The notes under the pieces were generated by a model. The model was not told the DNA's origin. It saw only the letters and a program-made list of their open reading frames with translations, and did no database searches. 64,000 bases of DNA. Origin: Neobacillus citreus (GTDB taxonomy: Bacteria; Bacillota; Bacilli; Bacillales; Cytobacillaceae). Position numbers and translations under genes: made by a program. Shown piece after piece: positions 51,852 through 61,001 of this stretch. Where the stretch lies: positions 32,988-96,987 of the forward strand of contig NZ_JAGYPE020000014.1 in NCBI RefSeq assembly GCF_018343545.2, given 5' to 3'. The stretch's first letter is position 1; the number at the start of each line of letters is the position of its first letter.

Positions 51852-54053
51852 ATGGCGTCAGTATCAAAACAAATTAGAAAAACGTCAAGACTGAGAAAAA
51901 CACTTCTTACGGGTTCACTTGCTTTATCTCTGTTAGCTCCAGTCATGGTCCCGCAGGTAAGTGCAAATAGTAATGTAGACTTGGGGTATGTTGACCCAGC
52001 TTCACAAAATACCGGAAACGGCGGGGCAGATACGGTTACATATCGTATTACAGCTAACTCGGTTACCGGTCAACCAGAAATTGAGGCAGCAAAGAAAGGT
52101 GTTCTGACAGCGGATGGGAAGCAATTCAGAGATTTAGATGGTGACAGGAGTTTAGATCCTTATGAGGACTGGAGAAAACCTGTTAATGAGCGGGTAGCCA
52201 ATCTGGTGTCAAAGATGACCTTGGCTGAAAAGGCGGGCATGATGTTAATTAACACGCACACTCCGATTGCCAACCCGGCTGATGGAAGATATGTAAGTGC
52301 AGATGATCCGATGATTGTTGGGAAAAATATGCGCCATGTCATCTTCCGTCAAACTCCGACCGTCGATGTGATTGCAAAATATACAAATCAGCTTCAGGAA
52401 TTAGCAGAGGAATCGAGGTTGGGTATCCCAGTTGTTGTCACTTCAAACCCTCGTAACCATGCTTCCACAGATTACACTAATAATAGTGACGGTGCAGGTA
52501 TGCACACCTTCTGGCCTGGGCCGCTAGGTTTTGCAGCAGCACGAGACGCAGAAGCAGTTAAGGAATTCGGACAAATTGCTGCGAAGGAATGGAGAGCGGC
52601 TGGGATCCGCAAGGTTTATGGCTATACAGCCGATGTCTCCACAGACCCATTATGGGCGCGAATCGAAGACACCTTTGGTGAGGACCCTGCTTTAGCATCA
52701 GACATGGTCTATAACGTCATAACTGGCTTCCAGGGCGAAAAACTTGGCAGCGACAGTGTTTCGATTACGGTCAAGCACTTCCCTGGCGGCGGGGCGCGTG
52801 ATAACGGTTTGGATCCACACTTTGTAGAAGGTAAATTTAATCCATATCCAACTGCGGGAAGCTTATTAAACTATCACATTCCTCCTTTCAAGGCAGCAAT
52901 CAAGGCAAATGTAACGTCTGTTATGCCATATTATGCGTATCCAAGTAACGAGTACAGTGCCGATCAAGGATTGCCTAAATATAGTTCGACTCAGCAATTT
53001 GAAGAAGTCGGCTTTGCACTAAACAAAGGAATTTTGGATTTCTTGCGAAATGACCTTGGTTTCAAAGGATATGTAAACTCTGATACGGGTGCTGTTGGAA
53101 ACAACGCTTGGGGTGCCGAAGATTTATCACCGGTAGGAAAAGTAGCGAAGGCCATAAAGGCAGGGACCGATATTATTTCAGGTTCATCCGACCCGCAGCT
53201 AATTATCGATGCAGTTAAATCAGGTTTACTACCAGAATCGGAAGTTAACGAGTCTGTGACCCTATTGCTAACAGAAATGATGAATTTAGGTCTATTAGAA
53301 GACCCATATGTAAATCCGCAGCAAGCTTTGGATGTTGTCGCAGATCCTAAGGCTCAAGCATTAGCAGATGAAGCACACCTTAAGTCGGTTGTTTTATTAC
53401 GCAACGATAAAAATATCTTGCCGTTAAAAGATGCTAAGCTGCAAAAAGTGAAGCTTTATGTTGAAATGTTCACTGGCGGAGATGCAGCCGCAGCAACAGC
53501 CAATTTAAAACAGACCATTAAAAATCACGATGCCTCTATCACCATCGTAGATTCACTAGCGGAAGCAACACATGCGTTTGTTTGGGTGAAACCGGCACAA
53601 TCCAACTGGGATAACAATCCGCGAATCACAGTAGGTCCTGAAACAGGCATCGCGAATGTGGCTCGAATTGTTGAAATTCAAAAAACTGTTCCAACAATTA
53701 CGGCAATCAACTTTATCAGCCCATGGTTAATTAATCAAATTGAACCAAATGCGGCCGCTGTTTTAGCCACATACGGAACGAAGCCTGAAGCAGTAATAGA
53801 TGTCATTCGCGGCGAATTTAACCCGATTGGAAAGCTGCCGATGGCCATCCCTGCTAGTGCTGAAGCAGTTGAAAATGAAGTTGGTGATGTCCCTAGCTTT
53901 GCACCTGAAGAAACCCCGAATTATTCTTATGTAAATAAAGCTGGTAACAAATACGAGTACGGATTTGGTCTTTCTTATAATCAAGGAAAAGCTGTTGGAA
54001 AACCAGACCATGCGGGTGAAATTGGCACACCTGATCATGCTCAACAAAAATAA
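51852..54053 (+). CDS. Secreted glycoside hydrolase family 3 protein
   Basis: 733 aa. Sec signal peptide (about 1-38: basic start, SLALSLLAPVMVPQVSA, cleavage after VSA). GH3 N-terminal barrel with AEKAGMM, AARDAEAVKEFGQIAAKEWR, DTFGEDPALASDM, SITVKHFPGGGARDNG and the nucleophile Asp in YVNSDTGAVGN. The GH3 C-terminal domain follows (SVVLLRNDKNILPL). Probably an extracellular beta-glycosidase feeding sugars to the nearby modules; linkage cannot be read from sequence. RBS AGGGGGAAG. Confidence 0.92.
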   Translation: MASVSKQIRKTSRLRKTLLTGSLALSLLAPVMVPQVSANSNVDLGYVDPASQNTGNGGADTVTYRITANSVTGQPEIEAAKKGVLTADGKQFRDLDGDRSLDPYEDWRKPVNERVANLVSKMTLAEKAGMMLINTHTPIANPADGRYVSADDPMIVGKNMRHVIFRQTPTVDVIAKYTNQLQELAEESRLGIPVVVTSNPRNHASTDYTNNSDGAGMHTFWPGPLGFAAARDAEAVKEFGQIAAKEWRAAGIRKVYGYTADVSTDPLWARIEDTFGEDPALASDMVYNVITGFQGEKLGSDSVSITVKHFPGGGARDNGLDPHFVEGKFNPYPTAGSLLNYHIPPFKAAIKANVTSVMPYYAYPSNEYSADQGLPKYSSTQQFEEVGFALNKGILDFLRNDLGFKGYVNSDTGAVGNNAWGAEDLSPVGKVAKAIKAGTDIISGSSDPQLIIDAVKSGLLPESEVNESVTLLLTEMMNLGLLEDPYVNPQQALDVVADPKAQALADEAHLKSVVLLRNDKNILPLKDAKLQKVKLYVEMFTGGDAAAATANLKQTIKNHDASITIVDSLAEATHAFVWVKPAQSNWDNNPRITVGPETGIANVARIVEIQKTVPTITAINFISPWLINQIEPNAAAVLATYGTKPEAVIDVIRGEFNPIGKLPMAIPASAEAVENEVGDVPSFAPEETPNYSYVNKAGNKYEYGFGLSYNQGKAVGKPDHAGEIGTPDHAQQK

Positions 54054-54131
54054 AAAATATCAGGTAAGGGCTGTCCCCATAAGGGCAGCTCCTTTTGCCC
54101 TTTTCATCAAATGTTTGAAATGGAAAAAATA

Positions 54132-54157
54132 ACGGCTGCCATTTGAATGGCAGCCGT
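54132..54157 (-). terminator. Terminator of the 54164-55734 minus-strand genes
   Basis: ACGGCTGCCATT pairs with AATGGCAGCCGT; on the minus strand TATTTTTT follows. May also end the GH3 transcript. Confidence 0.85.
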
Positions 54158-54163
54158 CATTAA

Positions 54164-54442
54164 TTATACCCACTTTACTTCTAGCAAAAATTGTTCCTTA
54201 AATAGCTGAATTAAAAACTCATTATAAAAGTCGTTTCTGACGATCACTTGATAGCGGTTATTGGCATGAATGTAAAAATGAATGTCTGTCAGGACCTTAT
54301 TATCGTCGAAATATTGGCGGACTTTTTCAATCCCTTTTTTCTGTTCCTTTGATAGAAGGGTAATGGAGAATTCAAAATCATCTCCATTTTTCTTTTCCGT
54401 TAATTCAATCAGTTTCTCGTTCAATTTATACTCAATCTTCAT
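54164..54442 (-). CDS. Conserved-looking hypothetical protein (92 aa)
   Basis: Soluble, mixed alpha/beta protein with many charged residues (LIELTEKKNGDDFEFSITLL, IHFYIHANNRYQVIVRND). No signal or membrane span. Starts 11 bp after the permease stop with GGAGGGG before its ATG, so it is co-transcribed with the permease. The family is not recognised. Confidence 0.75.
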   Translation of the reverse strand: MKIEYKLNEKLIELTEKKNGDDFEFSITLLSKEQKKGIEKVRQYFDDNKVLTDIHFYIHANNRYQVIVRNDFYNEFLIQLFKEQFLLEVKWV

Positions 54443-54453
54443 CTAATCCCCTC

Positions 54454-55734
54454 CTAAATTAAATATCTCAAATAGATATAAACTGTACAAATCATAATTG
54501 AAAGAATCATTAATGGAAAGGCGATGAGCAAGAATTTACCGAATGAAATATGATGTCCTTCCTTAGCTGCCAACCCAGCCACAATGACGTTGGCACTCGC
54601 GCCAATCAAGGTCCCGTTCCCACCGAGACATGCCCCTAGTGCCAGGCTCCACCAAAGCGGTTCAAGGTTTTGAATACCAAGATCGCCCATATCTTTAATC
54701 ATTGGAATCATCGTGGCAACAAACGGAATATTGTCTATAAATGCAGATGCAATCGCACTTACCCACAGAATTAAAAGCGAGGTGGAGGTAACGTTTCCAC
54801 CAGTAAGATGAACAGCTTTGTCTGCCAATAAGGAAATGACGCCCGTCTCAACCAATCCGGATACAAGGACAAACAGTCCGATAAAGAAGAAAATGGTTGT
54901 CCATTCTACTTTTTCTAAAGCCTTATCCAAATACTTTTCGCCTGTTAATAAAAGCAGCAGGAAAGCTCCGGCTAAAGCAACAGTGGCTGATTCAATATGT
55001 AATAATTGATGCAGGAAGAATCCTAATATCGTTAATCCGATGACAGTTAACGATTTTGTTAATAACACTTTATCGGTTATTTCCTCTTTTTCATCCAAAT
55101 CCATTACATTTGCTTTTAGTTCAGGCGATGTTTTGAGTTGTTTTCGATATATGAAAGCCAAAATGGCAATATTCACAAAAAGGATAAGAAATGAAATAGC
55201 TGAAAGGTTATAAATGAATTCCATAAAGGTTAGTTCTTTAACAGCGCTTCCAAGCATGATATTCGGAGGATCACCAATCAGAGTAGCGGTTCCGCCAATA
55301 TTTGACGCAAGAATTTGCGTTATTAAAAATGGTATTGGATTCACCTGCAGTTGGCGAGTAATACTGAAGGTAACAGGGACCATCAACAGGACGGTGGTAA
55401 CATTGTCCAAGAAAGCTGAAACTACTGCCGTTATGATCCCGAACATAATTAGCGTTTTTAAAGGATCAGCTCCTGCCTTTTTGGCGGACCATATAGCAAG
55501 ATATTTGAACAAACCCGTTTCGGCTGTAATGGTAACGATAATCATCATACCGGTTAATAATCCAATGGTATTAAAATCAATATGATGAAGTGCTTCTTCT
55601 TGTCCGACAATTCCCAGTACCACCATTAAAATTCCACCGATCATGGCGATGATGGTTCGGTGAATCTTTTCTGTGACGATAAAGGCATAGATGACGAGAA
55701 AAACGCCTAATGCTATGAGTGCTTGTGTTGACAT
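54454..55734 (-). CDS. ArsB/NhaD-superfamily ion permease
   Basis: 426 aa with ten or more hydrophobic spans. Conserved stretches: SAFLDNVTTVLLMVPVT and its repeat SAFIDNIPFVATMIPM, plus GGTATLIGDPPNIMLG, typical of the ion transporter superfamily (CitMHS/ArsB/NhaD). Substrate (sodium, arsenite, dicarboxylate) is not decidable. ATG at 55734 follows AGAGGTCG; an upstream in-frame extension to 55956 has no ribosome site and is rejected. Confidence 0.88.
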   Translation of the reverse strand: MSTQALIALGVFLVIYAFIVTEKIHRTIIAMIGGILMVVLGIVGQEEALHHIDFNTIGLLTGMMIIVTITAETGLFKYLAIWSAKKAGADPLKTLIMFGIITAVVSAFLDNVTTVLLMVPVTFSITRQLQVNPIPFLITQILASNIGGTATLIGDPPNIMLGSAVKELTFMEFIYNLSAISFLILFVNIAILAFIYRKQLKTSPELKANVMDLDEKEEITDKVLLTKSLTVIGLTILGFFLHQLLHIESATVALAGAFLLLLLTGEKYLDKALEKVEWTTIFFFIGLFVLVSGLVETGVISLLADKAVHLTGGNVTSTSLLILWVSAIASAFIDNIPFVATMIPMIKDMGDLGIQNLEPLWWSLALGACLGGNGTLIGASANVIVAGLAAKEGHHISFGKFLLIAFPLMILSIMICTVYIYLRYLI

Positions 55735-55775
55735 GTTTCGACCTCTTCTCCCTAATTTCTGCTTAACAAGTGAAT

Positions 55776-55807
55776 ACAAAAAGGAGTCCAAAAATATCAC
55801 AGACTCC
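55776..55807 (-). terminator. Terminator on the minus strand before the permease gene
   Basis: GGAGTC (55783-55788) pairs with GACTCC (55802-55807); on the minus strand TTTTTGTATT follows. Ends the transcript coming from the phosphoesterase side. Confidence 0.7.
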
Positions 55808-55825
55808 AATTCACCGAATATTTTC

Positions 55826-55978
55826 TTATTTAATTTTATAAAAGTCTGCATAGGTTGTAAAGTGTCTAAACAAATAGATGTTGTCCAAGCTTTCGTCTGT
55901 AGCCGCACATTCCTCCAATGGAAATGGACAGCCAGAGCAAGAAAGCCGGACAACAATTATTATTTTAATCATATCCAT
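55826..55978 (-). CDS. Possible Cys-containing small ORF (50 aa)
   Basis: Minus-strand ORF with RLSCSGCPFPLEECAATDES and a C-terminal YLFRHFTTYADFYKIK. A terminator lies 19 bp past its stop, but no clear ribosome site is seen before the ATG at 55978. It occupies the space where the missing C-terminal part of the phosphoesterase would be expected. Could be a real small gene or chance. Confidence 0.3.
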   Translation of the reverse strand: MDMIKIIIVVRLSCSGCPFPLEECAATDESLDNIYLFRHFTTYADFYKIK

Positions 55979-56026
55979 CTGCAAAACAATGGATAATTTG
56001 TGAATCAAAAGATAACATTTTAAGAC

Positions 56027-57142
56027 CTAGTGGCCTAATTTATTTATAGTTTTAACCATTTCCTTATGCTCTGACATTAATAATTTAAACAGCTCGGCAT
56101 CTGTTTGGACAAGCGGTTTGCCGTTTTCGTCCGCAATCGGTCTGACCTGGGATATGCCATTTACGACCTTCCATTTGCCGGCTACTTTTTTAATATTTAA
56201 ATCAATAATCCCCAGATGACTTCCGAACGCTCCTGCCATTACGACTGGTTTTCCATTTATTCGTCCGGTTTTCATATCGGTGTTGGTAATCTTTTGATAG
56301 GATGGCCCGGGAAACACGCTGTGAGAATGCCCAGAAAGGATCGCATCAATCCCGGGGATTTTTGTTAAATAGTAAACAGCATCCTCTGTATCGGGATGAT
56401 ATGGTTCGTCGGTGATTCCCGTATGGGCTAAAGCTATTACAACATCTGCACCTTCAGCCTTCATAATGGGGACATATTCCTTTGCGGTTTCTACAATCGG
56501 CCGTGGGAAAACTCTGCCTTCAAGGTTTGACTTATCCCACTTCATAATCTGAGTTGGCATGAAGCTTATCACTCCAATTCTCAGGTCATGTTTCTTCCCA
56601 TCTTGGTCCTCTAAACTTCGTTTTAAAATGACGTAGGGTTTAAAATATGGGGTGTTCGTTTTTACAGAAATAACATTGGCGTTAATGGCAGGCATTTCGG
56701 CCCCTTTTAAAGCAGCATTTAAAAATTTTAATCCATAATTAAATTCGTGATTGCCGATTGCGATGGCATCATACTTTAAATGATTGAAGGCCCGGTAAAC
56801 TGGGTGGATCTTGCCTTTGTCGATTCCTTTAATTCTGGCCAGATATTCGCCAAGGGGATTCCCCTTTAAGTGATCGCCGCCATCAAATAATAGTGAATTC
56901 TTCACTTCATTTCGTGCCTGGCGAATGAGAGAAGCCGTTTGAACCAGGCCGATTCGATTATTTTCCCTTGAAAGATAGTAATCATAGTTGATTAAATCCG
57001 CATGCAAATCGGTCGTTTCCAGCAATCTTAAGTCAATCGACGTGCTTTTCTGTGCCGTTGCTTTTGCAACCGGATGCGTCGCGGAAGGCTGCAACATGAA
57101 TAGAAGGGTAACCAATAATAGAAAGGAAGTTTTTTTAAACAA
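56027..57142 (-). CDS. CpdB-like metallophosphoesterase lacking the 5'-nucleotidase C-terminal domain
   Basis: 371 aa, secreted (signal peptide about 1-28). The N-terminal metallophosphoesterase domain is complete: ETTDLHADLINYDYY, FDGGDHLKGNPLG, GNHEFNYG, LAHTGITDEPYH and GHSHSVFPG, as in 2',3'-cyclic-nucleotide 2'-phosphodiesterases. Normal family members are about 650 aa or more with a substrate-binding C-terminal domain; this one stops just after the catalytic domain. TTG start at 57142 after AAAGGAGG. It may be a shortened functional form or a decayed gene. Confidence 0.83.
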   Translation of the reverse strand: MFKKTSFLLLVTLLFMLQPSATHPVAKATAQKSTSIDLRLLETTDLHADLINYDYYLSRENNRIGLVQTASLIRQARNEVKNSLLFDGGDHLKGNPLGEYLARIKGIDKGKIHPVYRAFNHLKYDAIAIGNHEFNYGLKFLNAALKGAEMPAINANVISVKTNTPYFKPYVILKRSLEDQDGKKHDLRIGVISFMPTQIMKWDKSNLEGRVFPRPIVETAKEYVPIMKAEGADVVIALAHTGITDEPYHPDTEDAVYYLTKIPGIDAILSGHSHSVFPGPSYQKITNTDMKTGRINGKPVVMAGAFGSHLGIIDLNIKKVAGKWKVVNGISQVRPIADENGKPLVQTDAELFKLLMSEHKEMVKTINKLGH

Positions 57143-57234
57143 TAGAGGGACCTCCTTTGGTTTTAAAAGTATAGGTCCAAATAGTATTTGTTTTTTTAAA
57201 ACAATTATTAATTAAAATTGGACGGACATTCCTC

Positions 57235-59370
57235 TTAATGTATGAGTCTGCTTTCTTTTGCTTTTTTTTGCAGGGTGCCGCCGTATTTTTCAATCGGTCC
57301 TTTTAAAACTAAACCAAATATTAAAGTGATCGCGGTCATAACCGAAAGAATGGCAAGGTCATGTTTGGCAACATCCCACTCGATTCCTCCGACGGCTTCC
57401 CGCATCAGGCTGATGGCATAGGTGAAGGGCAAAAAGGGATGAAGCTTTTGAAAGAATGACGGCATTACCTGAACAGGAAAGGTGCCGCCAGCACCGGAAA
57501 TTTGCAGGACAAGAAAAACAATGGCCAACCCCTTTCCAACATTTCCGAAAATGGACACCAGTGTATAAGTAATCAGCATAAAGATAGCGCTAATCAATAA
57601 TCCAAATAAGATAAACCAGGGCTTATCAACGACATAGGTCTTTAATAGCAGAATATCACCCGCGGTTACGATGAGAGATTGGCATAGCGCGATAGTCAAA
57701 AAGGTTAAAAAACGGCCTAAATAGACATGATTCGGATGATAGGTGCCAGGTAAACCACTTATCTCAACTGGGATTAATGAAATAAGAAGAGTCGCTCCGA
57801 CCCATAAAGCAAGTGTGGTAAAAAAAGGCGACATCGCCGATCCGTAATTTGGAATCGGAAATAGCCTTTTTTCCTTTAATAGAACGGGCTCGGCAAAAAA
57901 GTCACTTTCCTTTTTGACATCGTTACGCAGCAAATCAATAATGTCACGGATATCCTCTGTTTTTTCAAATTCACGGATTTGATTGGCCAGATTTGTGATT
58001 TTTTGCTTTACAGCAGGGAAATCCCTTTTTATAAGAGCTAAATCCCGTTTCCCAATGGCAATTCCGGCTGCGGCATCCTGAAGGATTTTTTTAATTTGTG
58101 AAAGCGTTTGGTCAGCGTTTGTAAAAAATTCGTTTGCGTTGACGGGAACTTGTTTGGCGGCAGCACTGATTTGCGCAAACTTCCGTGCGATTTTGCTGTC
58201 ATATTGATTCACAAGCTGAGTTAAACCTGATGATAGGTCTGAAGCAATTCGGTTAGTCCGCACTAACAGGTCCTGTGAGGGTGTCCCAAGGCTTTGAATC
58301 GTTTTTAAATTACTTAATAGGCTTTCGGCAGAGTCTTTTTGCTTGTTTAGTTGTGTTATTTCATTAGCAAAAAGTGGAGCCGTCCCCAAATCATTTATTT
58401 GATTTAATAGGTTGATTAAAAGAGTTTCTGCACGGATTAATGCGGTAAGGCGGGTTATTCCATCGTTTAGTGCGCTTTGCCTTTCCTCTGAACTGTCGGT
58501 ATTCGATAATAAAATTCCCGTGACCTGTTCCACATCCGCTGCTGTTTGCTCCATATAGATGAGATTTTGCTTAACGGCGGGTGCGAGATTTTCGAAGGTT
58601 TCTTGATTACTGTCAAAAAATGTTGTCAGTTGTCCGGACAGCTGCTGGGCACGGCCCATGATGGAGTCTACTTCATTGAGTTTTACTTGTAAATCCGCCA
58701 CGATTTTTTCTGCCTGGTCAGCGTCTTGATTCGCGGTATTGATGATATTTTCGGCCTCTGCCAAATGATCGTTTAACCAAAAAATCATGGTTTTCAGTTT
58801 CTCTATATCTGGCAGATTCTTTTGCAATTCAATACCAAGACGATTAAAGATATCAAAAATAACGCCATTGGCTGTCTTCACAAAGTTTTTGCTGATCTGC
58901 TCTTTAATGCCTGTGGCTCCTTTAGCAGTGATTTTTGGGGCAATAGCATTAATTTTTTCATTTACAACATAGATAAGTACCGGCTTTTGCGGGTTATCGC
59001 TGAGGACAGTGCCAATTTTTTCGGAGAAATCATTCGGAATCGTAATGCTCGCGAAATAGTCTCCGTGTTTCACGCCTTGGTCCGCTTTTTTAGCATCAAC
59101 AAAATCCCAGCCAAGCGATTTATTTTGTTTAAGAGAGTTCACAACCTCTTTGCCGATGTTGATCTTTTTTCCTCTTAGGACGGTGCCGTTATCCTCATTG
59201 ACAACGGCAATTGGAATTCCTCCCGTATGGCCGTATGGATCCCATGACGCTTTTATATTAAACCAGGCATAAAGAGACGGCAGAAACATCAGTGCGATAA
59301 TAACGAGGGCTGCAGCCCAATTCGTCGTGACACTTTTTATATCATCTTGATAAATTCTTAAAATCTTCAT
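57235..59370 (-). CDS. YhgE/Pip-family membrane protein
   Basis: 711 aa. One N-terminal span (about 17-37, AALVIIALMFLPSLYAWFN), a long external coiled-coil-like region (about 180-490, including LNDHLAEAENIINTANQDAD), and a cluster of five or six C-terminal spans resembling ABC-2 permease domains (GAGGTFPVQVMPSFFQKLHP). Relatives serve as phage receptor (Pip of lactococci) or in type VII secretion (EsaA); the role here is unknown. RBS TTAGGTGATT. Transcribed toward the phosphoesterase, 92 bp away. Confidence 0.88.
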   Translation of the reverse strand: MKILRIYQDDIKSVTTNWAAALVIIALMFLPSLYAWFNIKASWDPYGHTGGIPIAVVNEDNGTVLRGKKINIGKEVVNSLKQNKSLGWDFVDAKKADQGVKHGDYFASITIPNDFSEKIGTVLSDNPQKPVLIYVVNEKINAIAPKITAKGATGIKEQISKNFVKTANGVIFDIFNRLGIELQKNLPDIEKLKTMIFWLNDHLAEAENIINTANQDADQAEKIVADLQVKLNEVDSIMGRAQQLSGQLTTFFDSNQETFENLAPAVKQNLIYMEQTAADVEQVTGILLSNTDSSEERQSALNDGITRLTALIRAETLLINLLNQINDLGTAPLFANEITQLNKQKDSAESLLSNLKTIQSLGTPSQDLLVRTNRIASDLSSGLTQLVNQYDSKIARKFAQISAAAKQVPVNANEFFTNADQTLSQIKKILQDAAAGIAIGKRDLALIKRDFPAVKQKITNLANQIREFEKTEDIRDIIDLLRNDVKKESDFFAEPVLLKEKRLFPIPNYGSAMSPFFTTLALWVGATLLISLIPVEISGLPGTYHPNHVYLGRFLTFLTIALCQSLIVTAGDILLLKTYVVDKPWFILFGLLISAIFMLITYTLVSIFGNVGKGLAIVFLVLQISGAGGTFPVQVMPSFFQKLHPFLPFTYAISLMREAVGGIEWDVAKHDLAILSVMTAITLIFGLVLKGPIEKYGGTLQKKAKESRLIH

Positions 59371-59513
59371 ATCAGCTAATCACCTAACAATGATGTTTAA
59401 TAATTAATAGTATTTGTCATATTTACCTGTTGATACCCAAGATTTAAAAAGCAAATGCTAAGGATGCTGGTCAGAAATTTGTCAAAAACATATGAACAAA
59501 TAGTGAATAATAC

Positions 59514-59546
59514 TATCTTCATAATAAAAAAGAAGATAAATTTTTT
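59514..59546 (+). other. Terminator-like hairpin in a 5' leader
   Basis: TATCTTC pairs with GAAGATA, followed by AATTTTTTATA, only about 40 bp before the start of the next gene. There is no upstream plus-strand gene to terminate, so it may be a leader attenuator. Confidence 0.4.
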
Positions 59547-59582
59547 ATAATGATGGTAGTTAAATCAGGGAGGTAATTTGAC

Positions 59583-59903
59583 ATGAATATAACTACTATT
59601 ATTGAATTAGAGAACCAAGAAGTTGAAGCGATTGCCGGTGCAAAATTAGTGTTCGCCCAGGAACAAATTGAGGAAAATATCATCGAGACCTGTGTGGAAT
59701 GTTTCCAAGAGGAAGAGTCCGAAGATCGGATTTCAACGGAAGAAGCAATGGAGAGAGTGTTTGCTAAATTACAGGAAGATGGAGTTATTCCGGCAAATGT
59801 CGAGGAGTTTTCCTTTGAACTGCCATCCTGTGAGAGATTAAAAAGCAAAGCTGATAATATGGCCGACATTCCGCAAAAAGTTATTCTATCATTTGTGTCA
59901 TAA
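59583..59903 (+). CDS. Small acidic hypothetical protein (106 aa)
   Basis: Strongly acidic (IEENIIETCVECFQEEESED), no signal or membrane span, likely helical. RBS GGGAGG is 9 nt before the ATG. It stands alone between divergent yhgE and the ferredoxin oxidoreductase operon and has its own terminator. The family is not recognised. Confidence 0.72.
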   Translation: MNITTIIELENQEVEAIAGAKLVFAQEQIEENIIETCVECFQEEESEDRISTEEAMERVFAKLQEDGVIPANVEEFSFELPSCERLKSKADNMADIPQKVILSFVS

Positions 59904-59930
59904 AGAAGTTCCTAGGAGCTTCTTTTTTCC
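59903..59930 (+). terminator. Terminator of the small acidic protein gene
   Basis: AAGAAG and CTTCTT flank a taggag-containing loop, then TTTTCC. Confidence 0.75.
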
Positions 59931-60033
59931 ATTCTGAGTTGTACGTAAGTGTGACATAAGTCAAAGTCGGCAGACTTCCATGTGCATGATAATGGAATTG
60001 GCAAACTTTGAAGATTGGTTTGGAGAACTCGTT

Positions 60034-60047
60034 TGTAAACGCTTACA
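60034..60047 (+). promoter_or_regulatory. Strong cre site before the oxidoreductase operon
   Basis: TGTAAACGCTTACA, a perfect palindrome within TTGTAAACGCTTACAA that fits the cre consensus at all fixed positions, 24 bp before the first start codon. Confidence 0.82.
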
Positions 60048-60070
60048 AATAGTGAGGGGCGGTTGTTAAT

Positions 60071-60748
60071 TTGAGTGCGAATGGCAGGATTACCATTTTA
60101 TCAGGGCATTTTGGCAGCGGAAAAACCGAGATTTCCATCAATTTGTCTTTATCAGAACGGACGAAACACGATAAAGTTGCCATCAATGATTTGGATATTA
60201 TCAACCCTTATTATCGTTCCCGGGATGCTGCCTCAGTTTTCAGGGAGTATGATGTAGAATTAATCGCCCCACAAAGCCGCTTGGCTTCAGCGGATTTGCC
60301 AATTGTATCAGGAGAGATTTACCGGGTGCTCCATGACCCCCGCTATCGGTTAATCGTGGATGCCGGAGGGGACAAGGACGGGGCGACAGCGCTTGGGCAA
60401 TATTATCATGAATGGAAAAAGTTGCAGCCGGAATTATGGTTTGTCTTGAATGCGAACAGGCCTTATGTCAGTACAGTAGAGGGGGCGGCGTACACGATTG
60501 GCCAGATTGAAAAGGCATCCCGCTTGAAGGTGACCGGAATTATTAATAATACCAACATCGGTCTTGAAACCACCATGGAAGATGTTTGGCGGGGCCATGA
60601 GTTAAGTTGTCGATTGTCAGAAAAGCTGGATATCCCATTTTTATATACAACGATAGCCAATCATCTGAAAAAAGATGCTTGCGATTTTGCTTGCCGATAT
60701 GAAGCGGTTTTTATTGAGCGGTATATGAAGTTACCTTGGGAAGGGTGA
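60071..60748 (+). CDS. P-loop ATPase (ParA/MinD-like) of the oxidoreductase operon
   Basis: 225 aa. Walker A in LSGHFGSGKTEISINLS, switch-like NDLDIINPYYRSRD and DAGGDKDGATALG, later GIINNTNIGLETTMEDV. Resembles SIMIBI-class nucleotide-binding proteins such as those that insert or handle Fe-S clusters and cofactors. TTG start at 60071 after GAGGGGCGG. First gene of the operon; 5 bp ahead of the ferredoxin gene, so it may mature or regulate the complex. Exact role unknown. Confidence 0.75.
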   Translation: MSANGRITILSGHFGSGKTEISINLSLSERTKHDKVAINDLDIINPYYRSRDAASVFREYDVELIAPQSRLASADLPIVSGEIYRVLHDPRYRLIVDAGGDKDGATALGQYYHEWKKLQPELWFVLNANRPYVSTVEGAAYTIGQIEKASRLKVTGIINNTNIGLETTMEDVWRGHELSCRLSEKLDIPFLYTTIANHLKKDACDFACRYEAVFIERYMKLPWEG

Positions 60749-60753
60749 GTTCT

Positions 60754-60984
60754 ATGGAAAAACGAGTTGTTTTTAATGAAGCCAGTTGTAAATCGTGCAG
60801 CCTTTGTGTGCAGGTTTGTCCCACCAATGTTATTTTTCTAGCAGACTATTTAAACGGAAATGGATACCGGCCTGCTAAAGTTGTTGACCAGGAGAACTGC
60901 ATCAGCTGTGCCAAGTGCGCCCAGGTTTGTCCGGATACGGTCATCTCAGTATATAGGCCAGTCAAGGTATTACAAACGGTGTGA
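60754..60984 (+). CDS. 2-oxoacid:ferredoxin oxidoreductase, 2x[4Fe-4S] delta subunit
   Basis: 76 aa ferredoxin. Two cluster motifs, CKSCSLCVQVCP and CISCAKCAQVCP. It takes electrons from the catalytic subunits. ATG at 60754 has GAAGGGTGAG upstream; an in-frame ATG at 60736 overlaps the ATPase gene and lacks a site. 17 bp before the alpha subunit. Confidence 0.92.
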   Translation: MEKRVVFNEASCKSCSLCVQVCPTNVIFLADYLNGNGYRPAKVVDQENCISCAKCAQVCPDTVISVYRPVKVLQTV

Positions 60985-61001
60985 TAGGGGGTGGTAGTTG
61001 T

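Noticed and set aside
55735..55956. 74-residue N-terminal extension of the ion permease
   Set aside because: Crosses the minus-strand terminator at 55776-55807 and has no ribosome site, whereas ATG 55734 has one.
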